A stretch of 64,000 nt of DNA from Marinimicrobium sp. C6131 (GTDB lineage Bacteria; Pseudomonadota; Gammaproteobacteria; Pseudomonadales; Cellvibrionaceae), in contig NZ_CP110629.1 in the NCBI RefSeq assembly GCF_026153455.1, forward strand, positions 2,232,001 to 2,296,000, written 5' to 3'. Positions 8,343-15,420 of this stretch are shown here, piece by piece. Each line of letters starts with the position of its first letter. The first letter of the stretch is position 1. A program made the position numbers and the translations under genes. Under the pieces are notes generated by a model that was not told the DNA's origin, did no database searches, and saw only the letters and a list, made by a program, of their open reading frames with translations.

Positions 8343-10079
8343 ATGAAGAACTTAATATTCAAACGCGCAGTGTTTCTGTCAGATACCCAAAGATCCGCCA
8401 ATCAGTTCGTGTTTCACAAGAAATACAACCTGATAACGGGAGGAAAGGATCATAGCGCGGGAAAAACATCACTTGTAAAATCTCTACTTTGGGGGCTGGG
8501 TTGCCAACCGCATGACATTCCTGATTCCTGGAAGGCTCTAGATTGCAAGTCGTACATTGAGTGTGATATTGGAGGGAATGAGTGCATAATCTATCGTTAT
8601 CAAAATACAATAAAGCTGAGTGTAAATGGAGAGCCATTTAAAACATTTCCTAAGATAACAGGAAATTATTCTTCAGCTTTTGCGAGCTTGGTTGGATTTA
8701 GTGTTCTGCTACCTAATCGCCCATCAAAAGAGGAAGATCCAGAGCTAGAAACACCTCCACCAGCATATTATTTTTTACCCTTCTACATTGATCAAAAAAA
8801 AGGCTGGAGCGAAGTTTGGAATGGATTTGATAGTTTAGGCCAGTATTCCGACTGGAAAAGAACAGTCATCAAATTCCACACAGGCTACCTCCCTCCTGAG
8901 CACTTTGATTTGGAAGAAGAAATTTATGATTTCAAGAAGAAAGAAGCTGTAGCGCAAAATGAGGTCAAGAGAATTGATACGGCGCTTGCTGTTGTTGATG
9001 AGTATGTACCTAAGACAAACTTTACCATCAATGAAGAAGAATTCGAAAGAATAACAGATGAAGTAAAAGGAACATTGCAAAACTTATCTTCTGAGCAAGA
9101 GATTATTTTAAGCGATTTGTCAAATTCTACGGCGGAAAGGTACCACCTTGGAAGTCAGATGGAATTGCTAGCTGAAGCGGCCCTGGAGCTAGAAGAGGAC
9201 TACAAGTTTAGTGTTGAAAACATCGATGGCGATGAGCTGGAATGCCCTCTCTGCGGTACTCACCATGATAATACTATAATAGACAAGGCTGAGATTTTGG
9301 CAGACAAGAAGCAGCTTGAAAGTCAGTCAGAAAGCATACGGAAGAAAATAAGGACGATTGATAGAAACATTTCGGATCTAAATATTCGATTGAGTGAAAT
9401 AAGGGATCAAATAAATACCATAAATCAGAAGTATTCCATTAATGACTTGGATGGCAATAAAGGAAACCTATCCAATATTGTAGACAGTCTTGCATCTAAT
9501 TCAGTTAAAAAAAATGTCAGTCGCACTAAGGAGGAAAAACAACTGGAATCTAAAAAAGCTAGCGATAAGCAAAGAGACCTTAAGAAAGAGCAACGTAAGC
9601 TATTAACCAAAACTGATAAAGATGACAGAAACGAATTTTTCATGTCACGTTTAGAGTCGCACATTAGCAAACTATCTGCATCTGGGGTCAGTTTAAATGC
9701 CGTCAAGTCTCCAATAGATCATAAAAAGCTGTTGAGAGATGGTGGCGCAGCTGAAAGTACAAGAGCAATATTAGCATACCATGCGTCGGTCATGGATATG
9801 ATTAAAGCGTTCGGATCAGAGCTCCTTTCTCCCTTCATTGTTGATACACCAAGGCAGCACGAACAAAACGACATAAGCTATAAAAGTATAATTGAGCTAA
9901 TTATGAATCGAATCCCTACTGAACAACAAGTATTTCTTTGTGCATTGGATGATCCTGTTATTAGTGACTTTAAAAACAAAGCTAAAGTAATCACATTGAA
10001 CAATAAGACAAAACTACTAGGTGATGGAAATTACGAAGAGCTTAGAAAAGAGCTTGATAGGGTTATACGGCCTGATTAA
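8343..10079 (+). CDS. Rad50/SMC-like ABC ATPase of an ABC-3C/Lamassu-type defence pair
   Basis: A 578-residue ATPase with the split ABC layout of Rad50-like proteins. The P-loop is GGKDHSAGKTS at residues 33-43, with one residue more than the usual GxxxxGK spacing. A long coiled coil follows, with a zinc-hook-like CPLC at residues 301-304. A second coiled coil leads to a C-terminal Walker B-like strand PFIVDTPRQ (D501), where the usual catalytic Glu is Thr. This D-T-P form is common in ABC-3C ATPases as I know them. It most likely senses phage DNA and controls the upstream nuclease. The ribosome site AAGGAAAG precedes this ATG. Confidence 0.8.
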   Translation: MKNLIFKRAVFLSDTQRSANQFVFHKKYNLITGGKDHSAGKTSLVKSLLWGLGCQPHDIPDSWKALDCKSYIECDIGGNECIIYRYQNTIKLSVNGEPFKTFPKITGNYSSAFASLVGFSVLLPNRPSKEEDPELETPPPAYYFLPFYIDQKKGWSEVWNGFDSLGQYSDWKRTVIKFHTGYLPPEHFDLEEEIYDFKKKEAVAQNEVKRIDTALAVVDEYVPKTNFTINEEEFERITDEVKGTLQNLSSEQEIILSDLSNSTAERYHLGSQMELLAEAALELEEDYKFSVENIDGDELECPLCGTHHDNTIIDKAEILADKKQLESQSESIRKKIRTIDRNISDLNIRLSEIRDQINTINQKYSINDLDGNKGNLSNIVDSLASNSVKKNVSRTKEEKQLESKKASDKQRDLKKEQRKLLTKTDKDDRNEFFMSRLESHISKLSASGVSLNAVKSPIDHKKLLRDGGAAESTRAILAYHASVMDMIKAFGSELLSPFIVDTPRQHEQNDISYKSIIELIMNRIPTEQQVFLCALDDPVISDFKNKAKVITLNNKTKLLGDGNYEELRKELDRVIRPD

Positions 10080-10086
10080 TCAGGCC
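10069..10086 (+). terminator. Palindrome spanning the ATPase stop codon, likely terminator
   Basis: The 18-bp sequence GGCCTGATTAATCAGGCC is a perfect palindrome that contains the TAA stop. It would form a 7-bp stem with a TTAA loop and is followed by ACTATTTT rather than a clean T-run. It probably ends or attenuates transcription of the ABC module. Confidence 0.5.
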
Positions 10087-10141
10087 ACTATTTTAAACGA
10101 GGACCTCGCAATTTTTTTTGACATTGTTACGGTGAATCTTG

Positions 10142-10159
10142 AATGTCCGCTTCTGTCCG
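10142..10159 (-). repeat. Island boundary repeat, copy 2 (left half)
   Basis: AATGTCCGCTTCTGTCCG matches the left arm of the complete copy after gajB at 16 of 18 positions. Its right arm is degenerate. It lies 62 bp after the ABC ATPase stop, the same side on which the gajB copy occurs. Confidence 0.6.
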
Positions 10160-10237
10160 TAGATGCATTGCTTTTAATGTGTTGCAACAAACACCTCAAA
10201 GCGGAAGTTGATTTAGCGTCTTCACAAAGACAGCAAA

Positions 10238-10257
10238 CGACCCAAAGCGGACGTTTG
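10238..10257 (+). repeat. Island boundary repeat, copy 3 (right half)
   Basis: CGACCCAAAGCGGACGTTTG matches the right-hand half-site consensus almost exactly. It marks the left side of the DRT3 module, as copy 1 does for the ABC pair and copy 5 for Gabija. Confidence 0.7.
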
Positions 10258-10465
10258 TTTAGAAAACTGCCAAAACACGTGCTTTATCGAAAAAACACGT
10301 GTGAATACAATCGAAATTTTTTCAATGAGCTTGAGATGGTCGATAAGAACGAAATTGATAGTGTCAGGCCGGAGGAGAGCATCTTGATATTACTTTATGC
10401 TTCTGTTGGATTGTGTGGAAATATTTCCGATAATAATAGCGAGAATATGGGGGAAGACAGAAATT

Positions 10466-11821
10466 ATGCTTGATCAATCTTTCTCGGCCACCAATTTTCT
10501 AAAGATCGTTGATATTGAAAATCGAAAAGGCAACTATCTCGAAGGAGATTTTTTCCCGGACGTTGAAGAAATAAGCAAAGAAATCCAAGTGGCTAAAAAT
10601 AAACTACGGAATCTAAAGAAGAAAAAATCAACACTCTCTGAAGAGGAGTATGTAGAAAAAAAAGAAGAGGCTATAGCCAACATTGAAAACCTAAAAGGTA
10701 AGAAAGAAGATCTTTTAAATGAAGAGATGAACAAGGTTAGTTCTCAAATAAACTCGAAAGGATTCTCTTTCGGTATCAAGGAAGTAGATGTTGGATTGCC
10801 AAAAAAAGTATATGTTGCCGAACATAACGCGGCAACATATTTTGCGTTAAAACAGGTGCAGAATAATATTCGTCGCCTCTATAAGGTTAAACAGGAAAAT
10901 CGACATCAGATCGTATGCCAGCTACGTGAAATATTGGGAGATAGGTTTCCAAAATATATCCTCAGAACCGATATTTCGTCTTTCTATGAGAGTATCCCTC
11001 GAAAACATCTACTAAAAAAATTAAGGGATGATCCGCTCCTTACATTGTCTTCAAAAAAGATTATACGACGAATCCTATTTGAATACAGCGCGATAACTGG
11101 AAGTGATGTCGGGTTACCTCGAGGAATTGGCATTAGCGCTTATCTCGCTGAACTGTATATGCGTGATATTGATCGAACTATTCGCGACTATCCAGGCGTC
11201 TTATATTACGCCCGCTATGTTGATGATATTATTGTTATATTTTGTCCGCCACCTAATACAGGTACAATGGCCTTTAAGCGATCGATAGTCACTGAATTTA
11301 AAAGACTTGAATTAACAAGAAACAAGAAAAAAACACAGATTATTAAGTCAGTTCCAGGTACAACCGCCTCTGTTCAATACCTTGGATACAAATATAAGAT
11401 TGGTTCTGGTTCCCTTGAGTTGAGAATGACTGACAAAAAGATAGACCGATATAAGAAGCGTATTGACTTGACTTTTGCAGCTTATGCTAAGAAGGCGAAT
11501 ATGCCTAAAAAGACTGAAATGAAAGCGCGTGCCTTATTAGAAAAGCGGGTCCGTTTTCTAACTAGCAATACACGTCTAGTTAATAATAAAAAGAACGTAG
11601 TATCTGGTATATTCTTTTCGAATTCATTGCTAACAAAAATAGATGATCTACAAAGTTTAGATAAATATTTAGCGATAAAAATAGCTGGTTTAACGAATCC
11701 CAGATTGCAAAACAGGCTGTATGAACAGTCGTTCGAGAAAGGTTTTAAAACCAGAGAATATCATAAATTTTCCGCTCAGGATCTGTCGAAAATAGTTGAG
11801 GTATGGAGTCATGTCTCTTAA
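10466..11821 (+). CDS. drt3a: DRT type 3 reverse transcriptase A (UG3 class)
   Basis: A 451-residue reverse transcriptase. A charged coiled coil fills residues 32-95. The RT motifs follow in order: A, TDISSFY with D169; B, GLPRGIGISAYLAE; C, YVDD at 251-254; D, LTRNKKKTQ; E, YLGYK. No group II intron maturase or endonuclease domain follows, as expected of an unknown-group RT. Its size, the coiled-coil start and the second RT directly downstream fit UG3 of defence system DRT3. The start was set at the ATG after GGGGGAAG. It overlaps the next gene by 11 bp. In DRT3 this enzyme is reported to copy an AC-repeat template in the system's ncRNA. Confidence 0.88.
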   Translation: MLDQSFSATNFLKIVDIENRKGNYLEGDFFPDVEEISKEIQVAKNKLRNLKKKKSTLSEEEYVEKKEEAIANIENLKGKKEDLLNEEMNKVSSQINSKGFSFGIKEVDVGLPKKVYVAEHNAATYFALKQVQNNIRRLYKVKQENRHQIVCQLREILGDRFPKYILRTDISSFYESIPRKHLLKKLRDDPLLTLSSKKIIRRILFEYSAITGSDVGLPRGIGISAYLAELYMRDIDRTIRDYPGVLYYARYVDDIIVIFCPPPNTGTMAFKRSIVTEFKRLELTRNKKKTQIIKSVPGTTASVQYLGYKYKIGSGSLELRMTDKKIDRYKKRIDLTFAAYAKKANMPKKTEMKARALLEKRVRFLTSNTRLVNNKKNVVSGIFFSNSLLTKIDDLQSLDKYLAIKIAGLTNPRLQNRLYEQSFEKGFKTREYHKFSAQDLSKIVEVWSHVS

Positions 11822-13937
11822 GCAAGTACGCTTCCCCTATAAAAAAGAGCGCTGTTTGTTATCAGATGTATTGCCATTTGAGATACCTGTTTCGTTTTCA
11901 AATCGTCACTTCTATTCGTTTATATTGCGTCATAGAATTGCTGTCGAGGATAACGCCATTGTGTGGCTGAAAGTAGATAAGGCACTAGATAAAATCGTAA
12001 TGCTATTGTTCGCGATGCCGGACAACCCCAACCGGATTACGACTGTTCAGAGGTATGTCGGAGAAAAATTGACAGATTTTGTGCGATACCAGCTTGACGA
12101 CAAAGGAATATCTAACTCGAAGAAAGAGCCAAAACCAGAACGGTTTATGATACCATTTTGTTACAAGGTTAGGCACAAAGAGACAGAATTTAGAGAGCTA
12201 TGTGTTCCGCATCCTAAGAGCCAACTTTTGGTAGTCGATTTCTACGACCAATGTAAAGAGACCATTCTCTACTATACATCCCTTAGCTCATTTACGATTC
12301 GAGCACCATCTAGAATATCAAGAGTTCGATACCATCAAGATAAGCTTCACTTCGAGAAGCTCTCAACTGACCCCGAGATTGTTGAGCAGTCTGATCAAGA
12401 ATATGAAAGCCTGAAGTCATTTTTTGTCTATAAAGATTACAGTAATATATATAAGTTTTATGAATCCTATCGATATCACCGTGCTGAAAAAAAATATAAT
12501 AAGCTACTCAAGCTTGATATTTCCAAGTGTTTCGACAGCATTTACTCCCATTCGATAGGCTGGGCAGTAATTGGAAAGGATGCACAAAAAGCGTCCCTTG
12601 ACCTCAATGGGGGGACATTTCCAGATCGCTTCGATAAATTAATGCATCATATGAATCATGGCGAAACTCATGGCATTATTATTGGGCCTGAATTTTCGCG
12701 CATTTTCGCTGAAGTAATACTTCAGGCTATTGATAGAGATGTCTCGCATAAGCTTGCCGCAAAGAATGAAGCCCTTTTACATGGGCGTGACTATGAAGTA
12801 TTCAGATATGTTGATGATTATTTTATCTTTGTTAATGATGAAAGTGATGCAACACAAATTGTAGAGGAGCTTCAGCACACGCTTAAAAAATACAAACTAT
12901 ACCTGAATACGGCCAAGGCAATAACCTATGAAAAACCTATTATTACCGAGATAACAATGGCGAAGCAGAAAATAGCGCGCTTGCTTGAAGACAGAATTAA
13001 ATTTTCTTTGGAAGATGTTGAGGCTGATAGCGGGGAAGTCCAAACCAAAGGTTCGGTCCATGTAAATGCCAATGCTCTAATAACAAGCTTTAAAACAATC
13101 ATCAAAACATGTGGCGTAGAATACAAAGATATGCTGAATTACAGCCTTGCCATAGTGGAGAGGCGGTGCGAAAAAATATTTACAAAATATCTTAAAGTCA
13201 GCCCTGAGCTTAGATCGCAGACGAAGCTAATTAATGCTATTAAGGGCGTCATAGAGTTTCTATTTTTTATCTACTCAGTATCGCCGCGCGTAAATACCAC
13301 CATACGGCTTTGTCGCATACTCCGTGTCGTTATTCTATTTCTTAAGACAGGACATATTGAGCAAGAACAGGTGCAATCTGTGCACAAGCAAATATTTGAT
13401 AATGTTTGCTTTGTTCTTAAGAAGAATGAAACCTCTGAACAAACCCAGGTAGAGACCCTATATTTGCTTATCGCGCTTTCAGAGCTTGGTCGCGATTATT
13501 GGCTAGAGGAGAGTGTGCTCAGCAATTATCTCGGAATAAAAGCAATGGATAATGGAAGTAAATGCGAGCCCATTAAATCCTTAAACTATTTTTCTATATC
13601 AGTGTCGCTTTTCTATATGAAGAATAAGGTTCGGTATAATACTTTGAGAGATCGAATTATTGATGCTGCTTTAGACCGAATTCGAATGCGTTCGGAAACT
13701 TGTCATGAAAATGCAGAAATGATTTTCCTTTTATTCGATATGATCTCTTGCCCGTATGTACCCGATGATAGGAAGCGGGAAGCTCTTGAAATATTTGAAG
13801 TCACCGACCCCCCGCTTGTAGGCGATATCATAAATTTTACCGACAGTGATAGTAGGCCTCAGCGATGGTTCACTAATTGGTACGACTTTGATTTTGGAAA
13901 AGAACTGGACGCGAAGCGTAGTCAGGAGGTATATTAG
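11811..13937 (+). CDS. drt3b: DRT type 3 reverse transcriptase B (UG8 class)
   Basis: A 708-residue second reverse transcriptase, much longer than drt3a. Motif A is KLDISKCFDSIY (D236), motif B is HGIIIGPEFSRIFAE, and motif C is YVDD at 333-336. About 370 helical residues without a known domain follow, as in UG8 proteins. The ATG with GGAG just upstream lies inside the end of drt3a, so the two are coupled and probably made in equal amounts. Two adjacent RTs of these two sizes are diagnostic of DRT3. In that system the second enzyme is reported to make the complementary strand without a nucleic-acid template; I cannot verify this from sequence. Confidence 0.87.
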   Translation: MSLKQVRFPYKKERCLLSDVLPFEIPVSFSNRHFYSFILRHRIAVEDNAIVWLKVDKALDKIVMLLFAMPDNPNRITTVQRYVGEKLTDFVRYQLDDKGISNSKKEPKPERFMIPFCYKVRHKETEFRELCVPHPKSQLLVVDFYDQCKETILYYTSLSSFTIRAPSRISRVRYHQDKLHFEKLSTDPEIVEQSDQEYESLKSFFVYKDYSNIYKFYESYRYHRAEKKYNKLLKLDISKCFDSIYSHSIGWAVIGKDAQKASLDLNGGTFPDRFDKLMHHMNHGETHGIIIGPEFSRIFAEVILQAIDRDVSHKLAAKNEALLHGRDYEVFRYVDDYFIFVNDESDATQIVEELQHTLKKYKLYLNTAKAITYEKPIITEITMAKQKIARLLEDRIKFSLEDVEADSGEVQTKGSVHVNANALITSFKTIIKTCGVEYKDMLNYSLAIVERRCEKIFTKYLKVSPELRSQTKLINAIKGVIEFLFFIYSVSPRVNTTIRLCRILRVVILFLKTGHIEQEQVQSVHKQIFDNVCFVLKKNETSEQTQVETLYLLIALSELGRDYWLEESVLSNYLGIKAMDNGSKCEPIKSLNYFSISVSLFYMKNKVRYNTLRDRIIDAALDRIRMRSETCHENAEMIFLLFDMISCPYVPDDRKREALEIFEVTDPPLVGDIINFTDSDSRPQRWFTNWYDFDFGKELDAKRSQEVY

Positions 13938-14059
13938 GCATACGCGCTTCGTCAGACAGTTTAATGGCTGTATGCAGCCACACACACATGCGCGGCGGCG
14001 AAACTGAATCAAAACCGGTTCCGTTGCACAAAGGTGGTCTTGGCGAGCCACCTTTTTTT
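13938..14059 (+). ncRNA. Candidate DRT3 ncRNA with ACACACACA template
   Basis: Directly after the drt3b stop lies a compact, structured, non-coding stretch that ends in a terminator. A hairpin GGCTG-TATG-CAGCC (13966-13979) is followed without a gap by ACACACACA (13980-13988). A 6-bp stem CAGTTT (13957-13962) / AAACTG (14001-14006) closes around both. The DRT3 ncRNA is described as carrying an ACACAC template for Drt3a, and the position, repeat and terminator all agree. The 5' end is my guess; it may start inside drt3b. Confidence 0.75.
14031..14059 (+). terminator. Rho-independent terminator of the DRT3 ncRNA
   Basis: A 7-bp stem AAGGTGG (14031-14037) / CCACCTT (14048-14054) with a 10-base loop runs into seven T. 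It closes the drt3a-drt3b-ncRNA unit. Confidence 0.85.
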
Positions 14060-14259
14060 GATAGTTTTCTAAGCATCAGTTCATACTTTATGCCCGTGGT
14101 CATGTTCTTCATGATAAGTAGTGATGCTCACAAAGATAGATTTTATTCACTTTCTTAGTTGTCCAAAGCCCCTTTAGTTTTTAAAGAGAGATACTGATCA
14201 CTATCCCTATGGGGAATTTTCAACTTTCATGCACAAATTTGTGCGTGAATGATATGAAA

Positions 14260-14595
14260 ATGTCTGCAATGTATCCAGATAAAAAGTCCTTTTTTCTCGA
14301 TAGAAATGAGCGAATTCTGGATTTGTAGGATGTTTTCAAGAGAGCGTATATCGATGCCAGATTTTAAGGATCCACCTCCGTTAAGAAAGTTCTGCCAGTG
14401 CTTTTCCCTAGTCTAAATTATGATGATTTACACGTGACAGATGGTTATCTGGCTATGGGAGCGTGGCAACGCATGATTAATACAGCCCCTGATGAAGCCG
14501 AAAAGATCGGTAGCTACTTGCTTATGTATTGTGAGCGTGACACGCTCGCAATGGTAGAAATATATCGATTTCTAATCGGGCTGATCAATTATTAG
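14260..14595 (+). pseudogene. Remnant of a DUF2779 protein gene (C-terminal end)
   Basis: One frame reads continuously like the C-terminal part of DUF2779 proteins: DVFKRAYIDARF, then GSTSVKKVLPVLFPSLNYDDL, the conserved KKVLP stretch of the family, then YCERDTLAMVEI near the end. It is interrupted by two in-frame stops (TAG 14326-14328, TAA 14365-14367), and nothing recognisable precedes about 14260. The family is thought to be RNase H-like, but this copy is dead. It may be the relic of an older module between DRT3 and the recombinase. A 14-bp palindrome GCACAAATTTGTGC lies just upstream at 14231-14244. Between the ncRNA terminator and this palindrome I see nothing else. Confidence 0.7.
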
Positions 14596-14613
14596 TCACT
14601 TTTTAATCTAGTT

Positions 14614-14633
14614 CAACGTCCGATTTTGGTCGA
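14614..14633 (-). repeat. Island boundary repeat, copy 4 (inverted)
   Basis: Read on the minus strand it is CGACCAAAATCGGACGTTG, close to the half-site CGACCCAAAGCGGACGTTG. It is the only clear right-hand half-site in the opposite orientation. It lies between the DUF2779 remnant and the 3' end of the recombinase gene. Confidence 0.6.
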
Positions 14634-14666
14634 AATAGGGGGCAGATCAACACGGCCCAAGTATTT

Positions 14667-15293
14667 TTACACTTCGGTTTTCTCGGCCAAGTCCAGAGCG
14701 TCGTCAACGTCGATTCCCAGGTATCGGACCGTGCTTTCTAACTTTGTGTGTCCAAGCAATAACTGGATAGCCCTAAGGTTACCAGTCTCGCGATAAATCA
14801 TCACAACTTTAGTGCGTCTTAGGGAATGAGTACCGTAGAGTGTTGTATCGAGCCCTATCGATTCTATCCATTGATGCACAATTCTACTGTATTGCCTCGT
14901 AGAAATATGACATTGAGCGTTGGCTCGGCTGGGGAAAAGCCAGCTGTCGTGCGTAAGGCCTCGGATCTTTATCCAATCACTGAGGCTATTGCCCGTTTGA
15001 TGTGTAATTTCGAATTGCACTGGTTGGTGTGTCTTTTGTTGTACGATTTTCGCGCGCTTTAGTATTTGACTGCCGAGGGAAACGTCGTGTACTTTGAGAC
15101 TAACCAAGTCGCAAGCCCTTAGCTTTCTGTCAATTGCCAGATTGAAGAGGGCAAGGTCGCGGAATCGGTCGGCAATCTGCAATCGTATACGGATTGCCCA
15201 CACTTCCCTCAATTTTAAGGGCAGTTTTTGGCCAACAAGCTTTCCCTTGTTCCAAGGGTCGATACTTGAAAGCGAGCGATATACATTTTTCAT
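14667..15293 (-). CDS. Short tyrosine recombinase (catalytic domain only)
   Basis: A 208-residue site-specific recombinase that lacks the usual N-terminal core-binding domain. The catalytic set is complete: R59, K87, HSLRR with H156 and R159, H182 in LLLGHTKLES, and nucleophile Y191. The start at MKNVYR is chosen because AGGAG lies seven bases upstream; the frame extends ten codons further without a ribosome site. It is the only intact mobility gene in the window. It sits between DRT3 and Gabija, antiparallel to both, with boundary repeats on both sides (14614 and 15384). I infer it may act on those repeats. It is not an IntI integron integrase. Confidence 0.88.
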   Translation of the reverse strand: MKNVYRSLSSIDPWNKGKLVGQKLPLKLREVWAIRIRLQIADRFRDLALFNLAIDRKLRACDLVSLKVHDVSLGSQILKRAKIVQQKTHQPVQFEITHQTGNSLSDWIKIRGLTHDSWLFPSRANAQCHISTRQYSRIVHQWIESIGLDTTLYGTHSLRRTKVVMIYRETGNLRAIQLLLGHTKLESTVRYLGIDVDDALDLAEKTEV

Positions 15294-15383
15294 TGCTATT
15301 CTCCTATAATGACGCGTCAAATATAGAGTATAGTAATGGTTCGGGAACCCTAAGATGTCTCTTAATGACGGCTAAGCTGTCGC

Positions 15384-15402
15384 CGACCCAAAGCGGATGT
15401 TG
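15384..15402 (+). repeat. Island boundary repeat, copy 5
   Basis: CGACCCAAAGCGGATGTTG differs from the half-site consensus by one base. It lies 19 bp before gajA and about 90 bp upstream of the recombinase start, so it separates the two transcription units. Confidence 0.7.
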
Positions 15403-15420
15403 ATAACAGGTGGGGTAAGG

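Larger units (their letters stand above)
10087..10465. other. Inter-module gap between the ABC pair and DRT3
   Basis: This 379-bp stretch holds two boundary-repeat half-sites (10142-10159 and 10238-10255) and a weaker one (CAAAGCGGAAGTTG at 10197-10210). An eight-T run lies near 10112. A 45-codon reading frame starting with ATG at 10336 ends at 10473 and overlaps the drt3a start by eight bases; it matches no family I know and may only be a leader. The DRT3 promoter must lie here. Confidence 0.5.

Noticed and set aside
8291..8455. 54-codon frame coupled to the DUF4297 gene
   Set aside because: Two thirds of it overlaps the ATPase gene and it is much shorter than known ABC-3C middle proteins. 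It is probably only a coupling frame.
10021..10473. 150-codon frame from inside the ABC ATPase to drt3a
   Set aside because: It starts within the ATPase gene, runs through the boundary repeats and shows no family features. Only its last 45 codons (from 10336) might be a leader.
13964..14158. 64-codon frame across the DRT3 ncRNA
   Set aside because: It covers the hairpin, AC tract and terminator, has no ribosome site, and RNA function explains the sequence better.
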